Assembly (NCBI GenBank): GCA_011056645.1
Contig: DSEL01000150.1
Span: forward strand, 1-35,336
Length of the DNA stretch: 35,336 bases
Source of the DNA: Candidatus Atribacteria bacterium
GTDB taxonomy: Bacteria; Atribacterota; Phoenicimicrobiia; Phoenicimicrobiales; Phoenicimicrobiaceae
Reading direction: 5' to 3'
Positions 27,214-35,002 of this stretch are shown here, piece after piece. The position numbers and the translations under genes are program-made. Numbering within the stretch: position 1 is the first letter of the stretch; each line of letters starts with the position of its first letter. The notes beneath the pieces were generated by a model. That model searched no databases and was not told the DNA's origin. It saw only the letters and a program-made list of their open reading frames with translations.

Positions 27214-27968
27214 TCCTTCACCTCGCTTAATTGATTAATTAAACTTGCCATATATCCGGCACCAAATCCGTTATCAATATTGACTACCGCTAAACCTGGA
27301 GCACAACTATTCAGCATAGTCAATAAAGCAGAGAATCCCTGAAAATTAGCCCCGTAACCTACGCTGGTGGGGACAGCAATGATAGGCTTATCTACTAATC
27401 CTCCTACTACGCTGGGGAGAGCTCCCTCCATTCCCGCTACTACTATTAAAACGTTGGCGGTTAGTAATTTTTTTGAATTGGTTAAAAGTCGATGGAGACC
27501 TGCTACTCCCACATCGTAAAGGCGTTCCACTCTATTACCCATCAACTCAGCAATAACTGCTGCTTCTTCGGCTACCGGAATATCGGTAGTACCACCGCTA
27601 ACTACTAAAATAAACTTAGAACAAGCTTTCTTCTTTTCTTCTACTGCTATAATCCTGGCCTCTTTAAAGTAGGTTACTTCCGGTATAATCTTTTTGATTT
27701 CCTGATATATTTCAGGAGTTGCCCGGGTGGCAACAATTTTATCCCCACTTTCTTTTATTCGTTCGATAATCTTAATTATCTGTTCTATGGTTTTACCCTG
27801 ACAAAAAATGACTTCCGGAAAACCTTTTCTTAATTCCCTCTGGTTATCTATTTTGGCAAAACCCAGATCATCATAAGGGAAATGTTTTAGCTTTTCTAAT
27901 ACTTCTTCTATTTCTATTTGACCGGATTTAAATTGTTGTAATATTTTTTTTATCTCTTCTTTTTGCAT
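27210..27968 (-). CDS. larB: LarB, nicotinic acid adenine dinucleotide carboxylase/hydrolase
   Basis: This starts nickel-pincer cofactor synthesis by carboxylating the NaAD pyridinium ring and cleaving it to the mononucleotide. It is a 252-residue, PurE-like protein. FPEVIFCQGKT (near 50), VATRATPE, VVSGGTTDIPVAEEAA (about 123-138), DVGVAGLHR, VVAGMEGALPSVVGGLVDKP and AVPTSVGYGAN (about 199-209) match the family. The N-terminal helical part (1-45, DDLGFAKIDNQRELRKG) is normal for LarB. AGGA lies 7 bases before the ATG. It is 3 bases after larE and overlaps larC, giving a tight larE-larB-larC operon. Confidence 0.95.
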   Translation of the reverse strand: MQKEEIKKILQQFKSGQIEIEEVLEKLKHFPYDDLGFAKIDNQRELRKGFPEVIFCQGKTIEQIIKIIERIKESGDKIVATRATPEIYQEIKKIIPEVTYFKEARIIAVEEKKKACSKFILVVSGGTTDIPVAEEAAVIAELMGNRVERLYDVGVAGLHRLLTNSKKLLTANVLIVVAGMEGALPSVVGGLVDKPIIAVPTSVGYGANFQGFSALLTMLNSCAPGLAVVNIDNGFGAGYMASLINQLSEVKE

Positions 27969-27971
27969 TAT

Positions 27972-28826
27972 TCAATCCTCAACTTTCTGCTCTAATTCTT
28001 CATTCATACTCCCACTTCGATATCCTTGCAAATCAAGGGTAATATAGCTAAATCCTAATTTTTTTAATTTAAAAATTATTCTTTCTTTCAAATCTTTTTC
28101 CAGAAATAAAAGTAGATCTTTTTCCCCTACTTCGATCTTTGCCAACTTATTATAATACCTTACCCTTACCTGTTCAAATCCCAAATGATGAATAAAAATC
28201 TCTGCCTGGTCAATCCTCTTCAGTTTTTCTAAAGTTATCTTATCTCCGTAAGGAATCCGGGTAGCCAGACAGGAGTTAGAAGGTTTGTTCCAGGTAGGCA
28301 AATTCATTTCTTTAGAAAGAAGGCGGATGTCCTCTTTGGTAAGAAGAGCTTCCCGCAGAGGGCTTCTTACCTTAAATTCCCTTACTGCCTTCATTCCCGG
28401 GCGATAATCGCTAAGGTCATCATAGTTAGAGCCATCTGCCACAAAATCTAAATGAAATCCTTTAGCCCTTTCAATCATTCGCTTAAATATTTCTTTTTTG
28501 CATATATAACATCGCTCTTGGGGATTACTTGCAAATTCTTTATTCGACAAGATATCAACATCAATAAATAGATGCTTCACTTTAAATTTTTGCGCCATTG
28601 CTTTAGCGTCAGCAGTCTCGCTAAGATGATGAATTTTTGATTTTACCGTTGCCGCAATAACGCTATCGCCTAATTCCTCTCGGGCTACTTTTAACAAAAA
28701 AGTACTATCCACTCCTCCCGAATAAGCAATCAAAACACTTCCCATTTCAGATAATATTTTTCGTAAATTGTGTAATTTCTCTCCTCTAATATTCAATTCC
28801 TTTTCTCGCTTGCACTCCTTTTTCAT
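27972..28826 (-). CDS. larE: LarE, ATP-dependent sulfur insertase of the nickel-pincer cofactor pathway
   Basis: This adenylates and sulfurises the two carboxylates of the LarB product. The PP-loop is AYSGGVDSTFLLK (34-46). Cysteines occur in NPQERCYICKKE (C106, C109) and NKPSNSCLATRIPYG (C186). C186 matches the sacrificial cysteine of L. plantarum LarE; three cysteines could instead hold an iron-sulfur cluster as described for some LarE proteins, which cannot be decided here. The ATG at 28826 has no ribosome binding site and lies 41 bases inside cobO. The likelier start is a little downstream (for example TTG at 28796), since LarE proteins usually have about 25-30 residues before the PP-loop. 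Function confident, start uncertain. Confidence 0.9.
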   Translation of the reverse strand: MKKECKREKELNIRGEKLHNLRKILSEMGSVLIAYSGGVDSTFLLKVAREELGDSVIAATVKSKIHHLSETADAKAMAQKFKVKHLFIDVDILSNKEFASNPQERCYICKKEIFKRMIERAKGFHLDFVADGSNYDDLSDYRPGMKAVREFKVRSPLREALLTKEDIRLLSKEMNLPTWNKPSNSCLATRIPYGDKITLEKLKRIDQAEIFIHHLGFEQVRVRYYNKLAKIEVGEKDLLLFLEKDLKERIIFKLKKLGFSYITLDLQGYRSGSMNEELEQKVED

Positions 28827-29304
28827 AAGGATGTTTAATCACTTTCATTTCGCTTACCAAATCAGCAATCTCTATTATCTCTGCAGGAGCCCTTCTTCCG
28901 GTAATCACTATTTCGACCTCCTCGGGTTTTTCCTTTATTTTTTTTACTACTTCTTTTAAGTCTAATAATTCATAATAGAGAGCCATATTCAGTTCGTCAA
29001 ATATTACTATATCGTAATTACCGCTTTGCATCCCGCCTACCCCAAAAGAAAAAGCTTTCTCTGCTTCCTCATAATCTATTTTTTTGGCTTTTCCTCTATA
29101 TATAAATTCTTTGGTACCAAAAGTTTCTAAAGTAATATTGGGAATTAATTTGACTGAGTGAAGTTCTCCGTAATCCCATTTTTTCATAAATTGGACTATT
29201 AATACTTTCATATCTCTACCCGCTGCCCTAAGAGCTAAGCCTAAGGCGGCAGTAGTCTTGCCCTTCCCATCACCGGTATATACTTCGATCAAACCTTTAA
29301 CCAT
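28786..29304 (-). CDS. cobO: Cob(I)yrinic acid a,c-diamide adenosyltransferase (CobO/BtuR)
   Basis: This transfers the adenosyl group of ATP to the cobalt of corrinoids, making adenosylcobalamin precursors. The P-loop YTGDGKGKTTAALGLALRA (9-27) is diagnostic, followed by VLIVQFMKKWDYGE, IVIFDELNMALYYELLD, VITGRRAPAEIIEIADLVSEM and the C-terminal HPYEKGVQARKGIEY. Length 172 residues is normal. AGGAGG lies 12 bases before the ATG, a long but usable gap. The gene diverges from the cobalamin-riboswitch-controlled importer genes and heads the Lar genes. The placement suggests it adenosylates corrinoid brought in by BtuFCD. No cobalamin riboswitch is seen on its own side. Confidence 0.95.
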   Translation of the reverse strand: MVKGLIEVYTGDGKGKTTAALGLALRAAGRDMKVLIVQFMKKWDYGELHSVKLIPNITLETFGTKEFIYRGKAKKIDYEEAEKAFSFGVGGMQSGNYDIVIFDELNMALYYELLDLKEVVKKIKEKPEEVEIVITGRRAPAEIIEIADLVSEMKVIKHPYEKGVQARKGIEY

Positions 29305-29474
29305 CTAACCAACTAACCTCCTGTCTTTATAATTCCAGAGCAATTAAAATTATTATATCAAAATAATTAACAAAAAACACACCTTTTAAGAAAGTATCGA
29401 ATATATAGTATTGAGCATCGGGTGAAGAAAGAGAAAGAAAAGATAAAAACAATATAAACTATAACTGCAAAATA

Positions 29475-29503
29475 TTGTAATTTTTCAACTAATGTATTAT
29501 AAT
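29475..29503 (+). promoter_or_regulatory. btuF: Predicted promoter of the btuFCD transcript
   Basis: TTGTAA and TATAAT are separated by exactly 17 bases, with the -10 box perfect. A start near 29510 would place the whole cobalamin riboswitch (from 29541) in the leader, as required. The stretch 29305-29474 upstream shows no gene. Confidence 0.5.
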
Positions 29504-29540
29504 TACCTTGATTGAAAATTGAAAATAGAATATTTAAAGA

Positions 29541-29700
29541 TAAGCAGATTAAGGGAAGAGTGGTGAAAATCCACCGCAGTCCCGCTACTGTAATGAGGAA
29601 CGAAAGCTGTAATAGGCCACTGTTAAACACTTACAAAAAGTGATAAATGGGAAGGCACAGCAATTAGATTAACCTCTAAGCCAGGAGACCTGTCTGCTTA
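29541..29700 (+). promoter_or_regulatory. Cobalamin riboswitch
   Basis: Conserved blocks are in the right order: GGGAAGAGTGGTGAAAATCC from 29553, then CCGCAGTCCCGCTACTGTAA from 29574, and the B12 box AAGCCAGGAGACCTGTCT ending at 29695. The ends TAAGCAGA (29541-29548) and TCTGCTTA (29693-29700) are perfectly complementary and close the P1 helix. It binds adenosylcobalamin or a related corrinoid and normally represses when bound. Downstream ACTTCTTCGTGGAAAAGGGGG (to about 29733) is also typical of the element's 3' side. I see no clear terminator hairpin before btuF. Confidence 0.95.
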
Positions 29701-29780
29701 GGAAAATAAATCACTTCTTCGTGGAAAAGGGGGTGTTATTTTTATTTATAATATATACAATTAACAAATTAACTCTTTTC

Positions 29781-29827
29781 TTATTGCTTATTGCTTATTA
29801 CTTAACTTATTACTCATTACTCATTAC
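29781..29827. repeat. Heptamer array in the btuF leader
   Basis: TTATTGC twice, TTATTAC, a 5-base TTAAC, TTATTAC, then TCATTAC twice, end to end. It lies between the cobalamin riboswitch and the btuF ribosome binding site, in transcribed leader. It is related in style, not sequence, to the octamer arrays on the minus-strand block. Confidence 0.65.
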
Positions 29828-29860
29828 TGTATTCTAACTATTTAACCCTGGAGGTAAATT

Positions 29861-30781
29861 ATGAAATTATCACAAAAATTATTCCTGATATTTGCTTCTT
29901 TAGTATTTTTCTTAAATCTTTTTTTATTAATGGGTTCGTCAGCGACCATTAATTACCCTATAACTATCATTGACGACACCGGCACTGAAGTTACCATTCC
30001 CCGGGAACCTCAGCGCATTATTTCCACTGCCCCCAGTAATACCGAAATATTATTTGATTTAGGACTTCAGGAAAAAATTGTAGGAATAACTAACTATTGC
30101 AATTTCCCGGAAGAAACTAAAAATATTGAAAAAATCGGAGAAATATCTCCCTTGAATTTTGAAAAAATTATTTCTTTAAATCCGGATCTTATCTTGGCTT
30201 ATGCCGGATTCCAGTTAAAAGAAATCCCTCGCTTGCGAGAACTGGGTTTAACTACCATAGTTCTTGAACCTTTAACACTTGAAGACACTTTTAACAGTAT
30301 AAAAATGATAGCCAGGGTTTGTGGAATATCGGAAAAAGGTTCTTCATTGGTAGACCATCTATCCCAAAGAGTCCATATTATTCAATCTAAAGTTTCAACA
30401 ATTCCTTTTTCTGATCGTCCTAAAATATTTGTGGGAAGTACTTCGGAAACCATCTTTACCCCGGGGGCAGGTACACTGTTTCATGAACTGATCACTTTGG
30501 CCGGAGGGCAAAATATAGCCTCTGACCTTGCTTTTTGGAAACAAGTTAACCCGGAGTATGTTGCTCAGGCAGAACCGGATATCATTATTATCCCAGTAGG
30601 AGTAATGAACCAGGGAGACGAATCAAAAATTAAAAACAATATATCTCAACGTTCCGGCTGGTCTAATATACCAGCGATAAAAAAACAAAAGATCTTTGTA
30701 GTAAACGAAGACCTTTTTTACCGCGCTGTACCCAGGCTGGTAGAAGGACTCGAATTACTATATCGAATATTCTATGAATAA
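29861..30781 (+). CDS. btuF: Cobalamin ABC transporter substrate-binding protein
   Basis: A secreted corrinoid-binding protein of 306 residues. The N-terminus is a signal peptide (KLSQKLFLIFASLVFFLNLFLL, then MGSSA) without a lipobox cysteine. The helical-backbone metal-receptor fold is shown by ITIIDDTGTEVTIPREPQRIIS, APSNTEILFDLGLQEKIVGIT, EKIGEISPLNFEKIISLNPDL and the C-terminal VNEDLFYRAVPRLVEGLELL. Such proteins bind B12 or iron chelates. Here the cobalamin riboswitch in the leader and cobO nearby point to B12. GGAGG lies 6 bases before the ATG. The 3' end overlaps btuC by 8 bases. Confidence 0.9.
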   Translation: MKLSQKLFLIFASLVFFLNLFLLMGSSATINYPITIIDDTGTEVTIPREPQRIISTAPSNTEILFDLGLQEKIVGITNYCNFPEETKNIEKIGEISPLNFEKIISLNPDLILAYAGFQLKEIPRLRELGLTTIVLEPLTLEDTFNSIKMIARVCGISEKGSSLVDHLSQRVHIIQSKVSTIPFSDRPKIFVGSTSETIFTPGAGTLFHELITLAGGQNIASDLAFWKQVNPEYVAQAEPDIIIIPVGVMNQGDESKIKNNISQRSGWSNIPAIKKQKIFVVNEDLFYRAVPRLVEGLELLYRIFYE

Positions 30782-31808
30782 ACAATCAAGAGAAATTTAC
30801 GGCTATACCAACTGGCGAAAAAAATTAATATTTTTGTTTCTGATAGGAAACTTAAGCATCCTGGGAGTCAGTCTAATCTGTCTTAACTTCGGGGTGGTAT
30901 CTATTCACCCTAAATATATTATTTCTCTCCTTTTAAATGGTACCCAAGATAAAACTACAAATCTGATTATCTGGCAGCTAAGAGCACCCCGAATCGCTTT
31001 AGGAATAATCACCGGTGCCGCTTTATCTACCGTGGGAGGGGCTTTCCAGGGCATTTTAAGAAACCCTCTGGCTGATCCCTATATTTTAGGAGTATCCGCT
31101 GGTGCCGCTTTGGGTGCATGTATCGGTATTGCCTTACAGCATGCTACCGGTTATCTCTTTGCATCTTACCTTCCTCTATTTGCTTTTATCGGAGCTATGT
31201 TCTCTCTTTACCTGGTATATAAATCATCTAAAATCAGTTATTCTGCCAATTCTACCGGACTGCTTCTTGCCGGGGTAGCTATCACCTTCCTCTTTTCTGC
31301 GCTGATAACTATTCTTCTGGCTATTTCACGAAAAGAAATACAAACTATGGTGTTCTGGCTTATGGGAGACTTATCTACCGCTAACTGGGAAAAAACAAGC
31401 ATCATTGTTCTTCCGGTAATATCTGGCTGTCTGCTCTTGTTCTTTTCTTCCCTGGATTTAAATGCCTTATCTTTAGGAGAAGAAGAAGCTCTTCATTTAG
31501 GAATTAATACCGGTAAACTAAGAATTCGTATCTTTCTGATTGGTTCCATCATTATTGCTTCCGTAGTATCCTTTACCGGTCTTATAGGTTTTGTAGGATT
31601 GGTTATTCCCCATATTGCCCGGCTTTTAGTGGGACCAGACCATCGAATTATGTTGCCTGCGTCGGCCTTTCTGGGAGGAATTTTTCTTATTTTATGTGAT
31701 GTATTAGCTCGAACTGTCATAGCGCCGACTGAAATACCTATCGGAGCAATCACCGCTATTGTAGGCGCCCCTTTATTTATTTATCTTTTAAGGAGGAAAA
31801 ATAAATAA
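30774..31808 (+). CDS. btuC: Cobalamin ABC transporter permease (FecCD family)
   Basis: An inner-membrane permease of 344 residues with about ten hydrophobic segments. FecCD hallmarks: LRAPRIALGIITGAALSTVGGAFQGILRNPLADPYILGVSAGAALGA (about 68-115), a FWLMGDLSTANW loop, EEEALHLGINTGKLR (ATPase-coupling region) and the C-terminal FTGLIGFVGLVIPHIARLLVGPDHR. It pairs with the BtuD ATPase to import the ligand bound by BtuF. Its ATG lies inside the last codons of btuF, so translation is probably coupled. Nothing is truncated. Confidence 0.94.
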   Translation: MNKQSREIYGYTNWRKKLIFLFLIGNLSILGVSLICLNFGVVSIHPKYIISLLLNGTQDKTTNLIIWQLRAPRIALGIITGAALSTVGGAFQGILRNPLADPYILGVSAGAALGACIGIALQHATGYLFASYLPLFAFIGAMFSLYLVYKSSKISYSANSTGLLLAGVAITFLFSALITILLAISRKEIQTMVFWLMGDLSTANWEKTSIIVLPVISGCLLLFFSSLDLNALSLGEEEALHLGINTGKLRIRIFLIGSIIIASVVSFTGLIGFVGLVIPHIARLLVGPDHRIMLPASAFLGGIFLILCDVLARTVIAPTEIPIGAITAIVGAPLFIYLLRRKNK

Positions 31809-31809
31809 T

Positions 31810-32595
31810 ATGGCTGACAATAACTTTATTTTAACTTTAAAAGGAGTCCACTTCTCTTACCATGATAATCGGGAAATATTATCAAATATAAACTTTTGTC
31901 TACCAAAAGGAGAGTTGTTAGGAATAATCGGGCCGAACGGTTCCGGAAAAACGACTCTTTTAAAGATTATCTCAGGAATATTAAGACCAAAAAAAGGAGA
32001 AATTTCTCTCCTCAACCAAAATCTTAATAAACTTCCTATTGAACAAATTGCCAAATTCATCTCGGTAGTTCCTCAAGATACCTGGGTTACTTTTAATTTC
32101 AAAGCAAAAGAAGTCATATTTATGGGAAGACTTCCCTATATTTCCCGATTAAGAGGAGAAACCCTTGAAGATTATCAAATATCTCGAGAAGCTATGCAAA
32201 AAACCCATTCTTTATCCCTTGCTGAAAACAATATTCAAGAAATAAGTGGAGGAGAAAGACAAAGGATTTTTATGGCAAAAGCCCTGGCACAAACTCCACA
32301 GCTTCTACTTTTAGATGAATTCACTTCTCACTTAGATTTAAACTATAAATATGAGATGTCAAATCTCTTAAAAAAAGCCCTCAAAGAGGAAGAATTAACC
32401 ATTATATCTGTCTTTCATGATCTAAATTTAGCCAGTATCCTTTCTCACCGTCTTATTCTTTTGAATGAAGGCAAAATAGAAAAGATAGGCACCCCTCAAG
32501 AAGTATTAAACGAAGAAAATTTACGTAAAGTATACGGAGTAAACCCCATATTGATTGATCATCCTGACCTCAAAGTGCCCCAGGTGATCATGTAA
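31810..32595 (+). CDS. btuD: Cobalamin ABC transporter ATP-binding protein
   Basis: The ATPase of the importer, 261 residues. Walker A is GPNGSGKTTLLK (about 40-51), the Q-loop is VVPQDTW, the ABC signature is EISGGERQRIFMAKAL, Walker B is LLLLDEFTSHLD and the switch histidine is in SVFHDLNLA. The C-terminal GTPQEVLNEENLRKVYGV is common in FecE/BtuD-type proteins. The ATG follows the btuC stop by one base; AGGAGG lies 13 bases upstream. It ends the riboswitch-controlled operon, with no clear terminator in the 129 bases that follow. Confidence 0.95.
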   Translation: MADNNFILTLKGVHFSYHDNREILSNINFCLPKGELLGIIGPNGSGKTTLLKIISGILRPKKGEISLLNQNLNKLPIEQIAKFISVVPQDTWVTFNFKAKEVIFMGRLPYISRLRGETLEDYQISREAMQKTHSLSLAENNIQEISGGERQRIFMAKALAQTPQLLLLDEFTSHLDLNYKYEMSNLLKKALKEEELTIISVFHDLNLASILSHRLILLNEGKIEKIGTPQEVLNEENLRKVYGVNPILIDHPDLKVPQVIM

Positions 32596-32614
32596 GTTAA
32601 GCAGGAATTTCAAA

Positions 32615-32644
32615 TTTCAAAAAGTATGTCGAATGTGTTATAAT
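32615..32644 (+). promoter_or_regulatory. Possible promoter before the 28-residue peptide gene
   Basis: A perfect TATAAT at 32639-32644 with TTTCAA 18 bases upstream (weak -35). It lies between btuD and the small membrane peptide gene, giving it a possible transcript of its own. Confidence 0.4.
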
Positions 32645-32724
32645 AAGTAAAATTAAACAAATATTTTTATAAGGTAATCAAAAAAGTAAAAGTTGATAAA
32701 TCGATAGAAAGGAGGTGAAATAAC

Positions 32725-32811
32725 ATGACAAGCACCTGGTATTGGATTATAGGAATTGCTATTGTAGTGATAGTAATATATCTAATATGGGGCAGGAAGA
32801 AAAAAGCTTAA
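32725..32811 (+). CDS. 28-residue single-span membrane peptide
   Basis: The frame reads MTSTWYWIIGIAIVVIVIYL, then IWGRKKKA and stop. Residues about 5-22 form one hydrophobic helix, followed by a basic tail that predicts the C-terminus stays in the cytoplasm. A textbook GAAAGGAGGTG site lies 7 bases before the ATG and a TATAAT lies 80 bases upstream, which is why I accept such a short gene. I recognise no family. It sits between the B12 importer and the c-di-GMP riboswitch/HD-GYP gene. It could be a small membrane-protein partner or a type I-toxin-like peptide; no antisense RNA is visible by eye. Confidence 0.6.
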   Translation: MTSTWYWIIGIAIVVIVIYLIWGRKKKA

Positions 32812-32966
32812 AAGTGAGTTCCTTCCTTGACATCTTGATGCATCCAACAAGCCAAAGTGTTTTTTTTAAAAAATAGATACAAAAAATTTATAAAATGATG
32901 TCTAAATTCAGTGTATATAGGGAATAAATAATGTGATGGAGTTTTTTAACTGAATAGCTGCTTTAT

Positions 32967-33058
32967 AAGGTTGAAAAAGGCAAACTACCTGAAAAGGTAG
33001 GACGCAAAGTTATGGGTCTTCGGTATTTTAATACCATGACCGCCAAACTACCAACTTT
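32967..33058 (+). promoter_or_regulatory. c-di-GMP-I (GEMM-I) riboswitch
   Basis: The aptamer core is plain: GGCAAAC, then hairpin CTACCT-GAAA-AGGTAG with a GNRA tetraloop (32985-33000), then GGACGCAAAG (32999-33009). A second hairpin follows, with nested stems GGTC/GACC and GGTATT/AATACC (33016-33040). AAGGTTG (32967-32973) can pair with CAACTTT (33052-33058) to close P1. The same 3' strand can instead pair with AAAGTT (33006-33011), and a T-run follows, so a transcriptional switch is likely. It lies 65 bases before the HD-GYP gene. The rest of 32812-33122 shows no gene. Confidence 0.93.
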
Positions 33059-33122
33059 TTTTATTTTGGAGAAAACTTATTTGCCCAAAAACTCGTTACA
33101 TTAATTTATAATATCTAATAAA

Positions 33123-34913
33123 TTGCCCTACGAGAGTTTTATAAAAAGAGGTGGTAGCGAAATTTTAAAATTAATCCCCAACCTTAAATTAGAAGATTTT
33201 GAAAAAACAAAAACAAAATTAATTATTATTTTTACTTACAGGTGTATTGTTTTACCCCTTTTTTTAATTACAACTTTAATTCTGAATTATTTTTTCCATA
33301 TTCGCATTTACCACGAACTTTACATTCTAATTTTAAGCTGGTTTATATTAAGTTACCTATCTCGATACATTTTAAAGAAAAGAACAATTTGCCTTTCCGC
33401 CTTAAAAAAAATAGATTTCGTCCATTATATTATCGGCTTATTATTTATGACTGGGTTCTTTTACTACACCGGGGGCATTCTATGGATTGGAGCTATTTTT
33501 TTTGTATTCCCCATTCTTTATGTAAGCCTTTTATCTGACCCCAAAGAAGGATTAATTATTACCTTGATGGCTATTACTTTTTTTAGCTTGGTAGTTTTTC
33601 TGGAATATTTGGGTTATCTTCCACACAAAGAAATCATTAAATTTAATCCTTATCTTTATAAAGATTTCCGTTATCTTGCGGGCACGGTTTTGACGACAAG
33701 TTTAGTATTTATATTAATTTTTTTTGCAAGTAAAGATTTTTCCCAAATATTAAAACAGAAAAATGATGAATTAGTAAAAACCCAGAAAGAATTAGAAGAA
33801 TTGAGTAATAAATTAGAAGATAAAGTAAAATTACAAACCAGCGAACTAAAACTATCAAAAGATCGACTATCTGTGCTTTACCAAATATCTCGAACGATCA
33901 GCTCTACCTTACAAATCGATGATATTTTAAAAACCATTTTAAGTTTTTCTATCAAAATAAGCGGAGCAGGCAGAGGTTCGGTTATGCTTTTAGACAAAAA
34001 GAAAGGTATCTTCTTTATTAAAATTCCCCATAATAAGAAGGAAAAAAATATTGATAAAATTACTTTTGCCGAAAATGAAAACACTATCGGTTGGGTAGTT
34101 AAGCATAAAAGATTCTTATATATCGAAGACTTAGAAAATGATAAAAAATTTTCAAAAATAAAACTGATTCGCCGGCGAATAAAACAGCTTTTAATAATCC
34201 CTATTATTATAGAAGATAAAGTGATAGGGATTATAAATTTAGAAAACACTTCCCTTAAATCCGATACCATCGATTTATTAAGGTCTTTTTCTGAGGGAGC
34301 AGCTGTTGCTATTAATAATGCCAACTTATATCAGAAAATTCAAGATAGTTATTTTGAAATAGTAAAGGCATTAGCTCAGGCGATAGAAGCAAAAGACCCC
34401 TATACTCACGGTCATTCGGAAAGAGTTATGGAATATTCGATAGAAATTGCCCAAAAATTGGAACTACCAAAAGAAGAGATAGACTTGTTAAAGTATGCAG
34501 CAATGTTGCATGACATCGGGAAAATTGGAGTGAAAGGAATTATTTTAAATAAATCTATGGCTTTAACTGTTATGGAATATGATGAAATCAAGAAACATCC
34601 CCTTATTGGTGAGGGGATTATAAAACCCATAGAATTATTACAACCGATCAGACCATTAATCAAACACCATCATGAATGGTACAATGGTAAAGGTTATCCT
34701 GATAGATTATCCGGAGAAAATATTCCTTTAGGTGCCCGTATCCTGGCAGTAGTTGACGCCTATGATGCCATGAAATCCGATCGCCCCTATCGTAAAGCTT
34801 TAACTGAAGAAACCACTATCCAGGAGCTTAAAAGAGGGAGCGGCGCTCAGTTTGAACCTAAAATAGTAGCACTATTTTTAGAAATATTAAAAATGAAAAT
34901 TCAAGAAGAATGA
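33123..34913 (+). CDS. Membrane GAF-HD-GYP protein, probable c-di-GMP phosphodiesterase
   Basis: A 596-residue signalling protein. Six hydrophobic helices span about 33-58, 65-84, 98-116, 118-137, 142-162 and 185-202; a coiled coil follows (about 207-247), then a GAF domain (about 250-400) and an HD-GYP domain (about 405-590). Catalytic motifs: THGHSERV (428-435), HDIGKIG (463-469), KHPLIGEGI, HHHEWYNGKGYPD (515-527, with N where many have D) and ILAVVDAYDAM. HD-GYP domains hydrolyse c-di-GMP. The upstream c-di-GMP riboswitch supports this. The start is taken as TTG at 33123; no ribosome binding site is seen. The frame is open from 33105, so the start is uncertain. Confidence 0.9.
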   Translation: MPYESFIKRGGSEILKLIPNLKLEDFEKTKTKLIIIFTYRCIVLPLFLITTLILNYFFHIRIYHELYILILSWFILSYLSRYILKKRTICLSALKKIDFVHYIIGLLFMTGFFYYTGGILWIGAIFFVFPILYVSLLSDPKEGLIITLMAITFFSLVVFLEYLGYLPHKEIIKFNPYLYKDFRYLAGTVLTTSLVFILIFFASKDFSQILKQKNDELVKTQKELEELSNKLEDKVKLQTSELKLSKDRLSVLYQISRTISSTLQIDDILKTILSFSIKISGAGRGSVMLLDKKKGIFFIKIPHNKKEKNIDKITFAENENTIGWVVKHKRFLYIEDLENDKKFSKIKLIRRRIKQLLIIPIIIEDKVIGIINLENTSLKSDTIDLLRSFSEGAAVAINNANLYQKIQDSYFEIVKALAQAIEAKDPYTHGHSERVMEYSIEIAQKLELPKEEIDLLKYAAMLHDIGKIGVKGIILNKSMALTVMEYDEIKKHPLIGEGIIKPIELLQPIRPLIKHHHEWYNGKGYPDRLSGENIPLGARILAVVDAYDAMKSDRPYRKALTEETTIQELKRGSGAQFEPKIVALFLEILKMKIQEE

Positions 34914-35002
34914 TACTGAAATAAAACTTGGGGTTGAGCTTTATAACTTCATATTTTTATCACTTCCCAACCTTGATTTGACTATAGATTATTTTTCTGA
35001 TT

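Noticed and set aside
29367-29630. 87-codon minus-strand open frame
   Set aside because: It overlaps the cobalamin riboswitch on the other strand, has hydrophobic low-complexity content from AT-rich DNA, and no ribosome binding site or family match.
32827-32832. Perfect TTGACA -35 box
   Set aside because: No plausible -10 box lies 15-19 bases downstream, so I do not call a promoter for the riboswitch transcript here.
32833-32867. Possible terminator after the 28-residue peptide gene
   Set aside because: An eight-T run follows (32860-32867), but the best stem before it is only four or five base pairs and separated from the T-run.
33878-34324. 148-codon minus-strand open frame inside the HD-GYP gene
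   Set aside because: It lies wholly within the GAF-coding region on the opposite strand and shows no recognisable domain; the plus-strand frame is clearly real.
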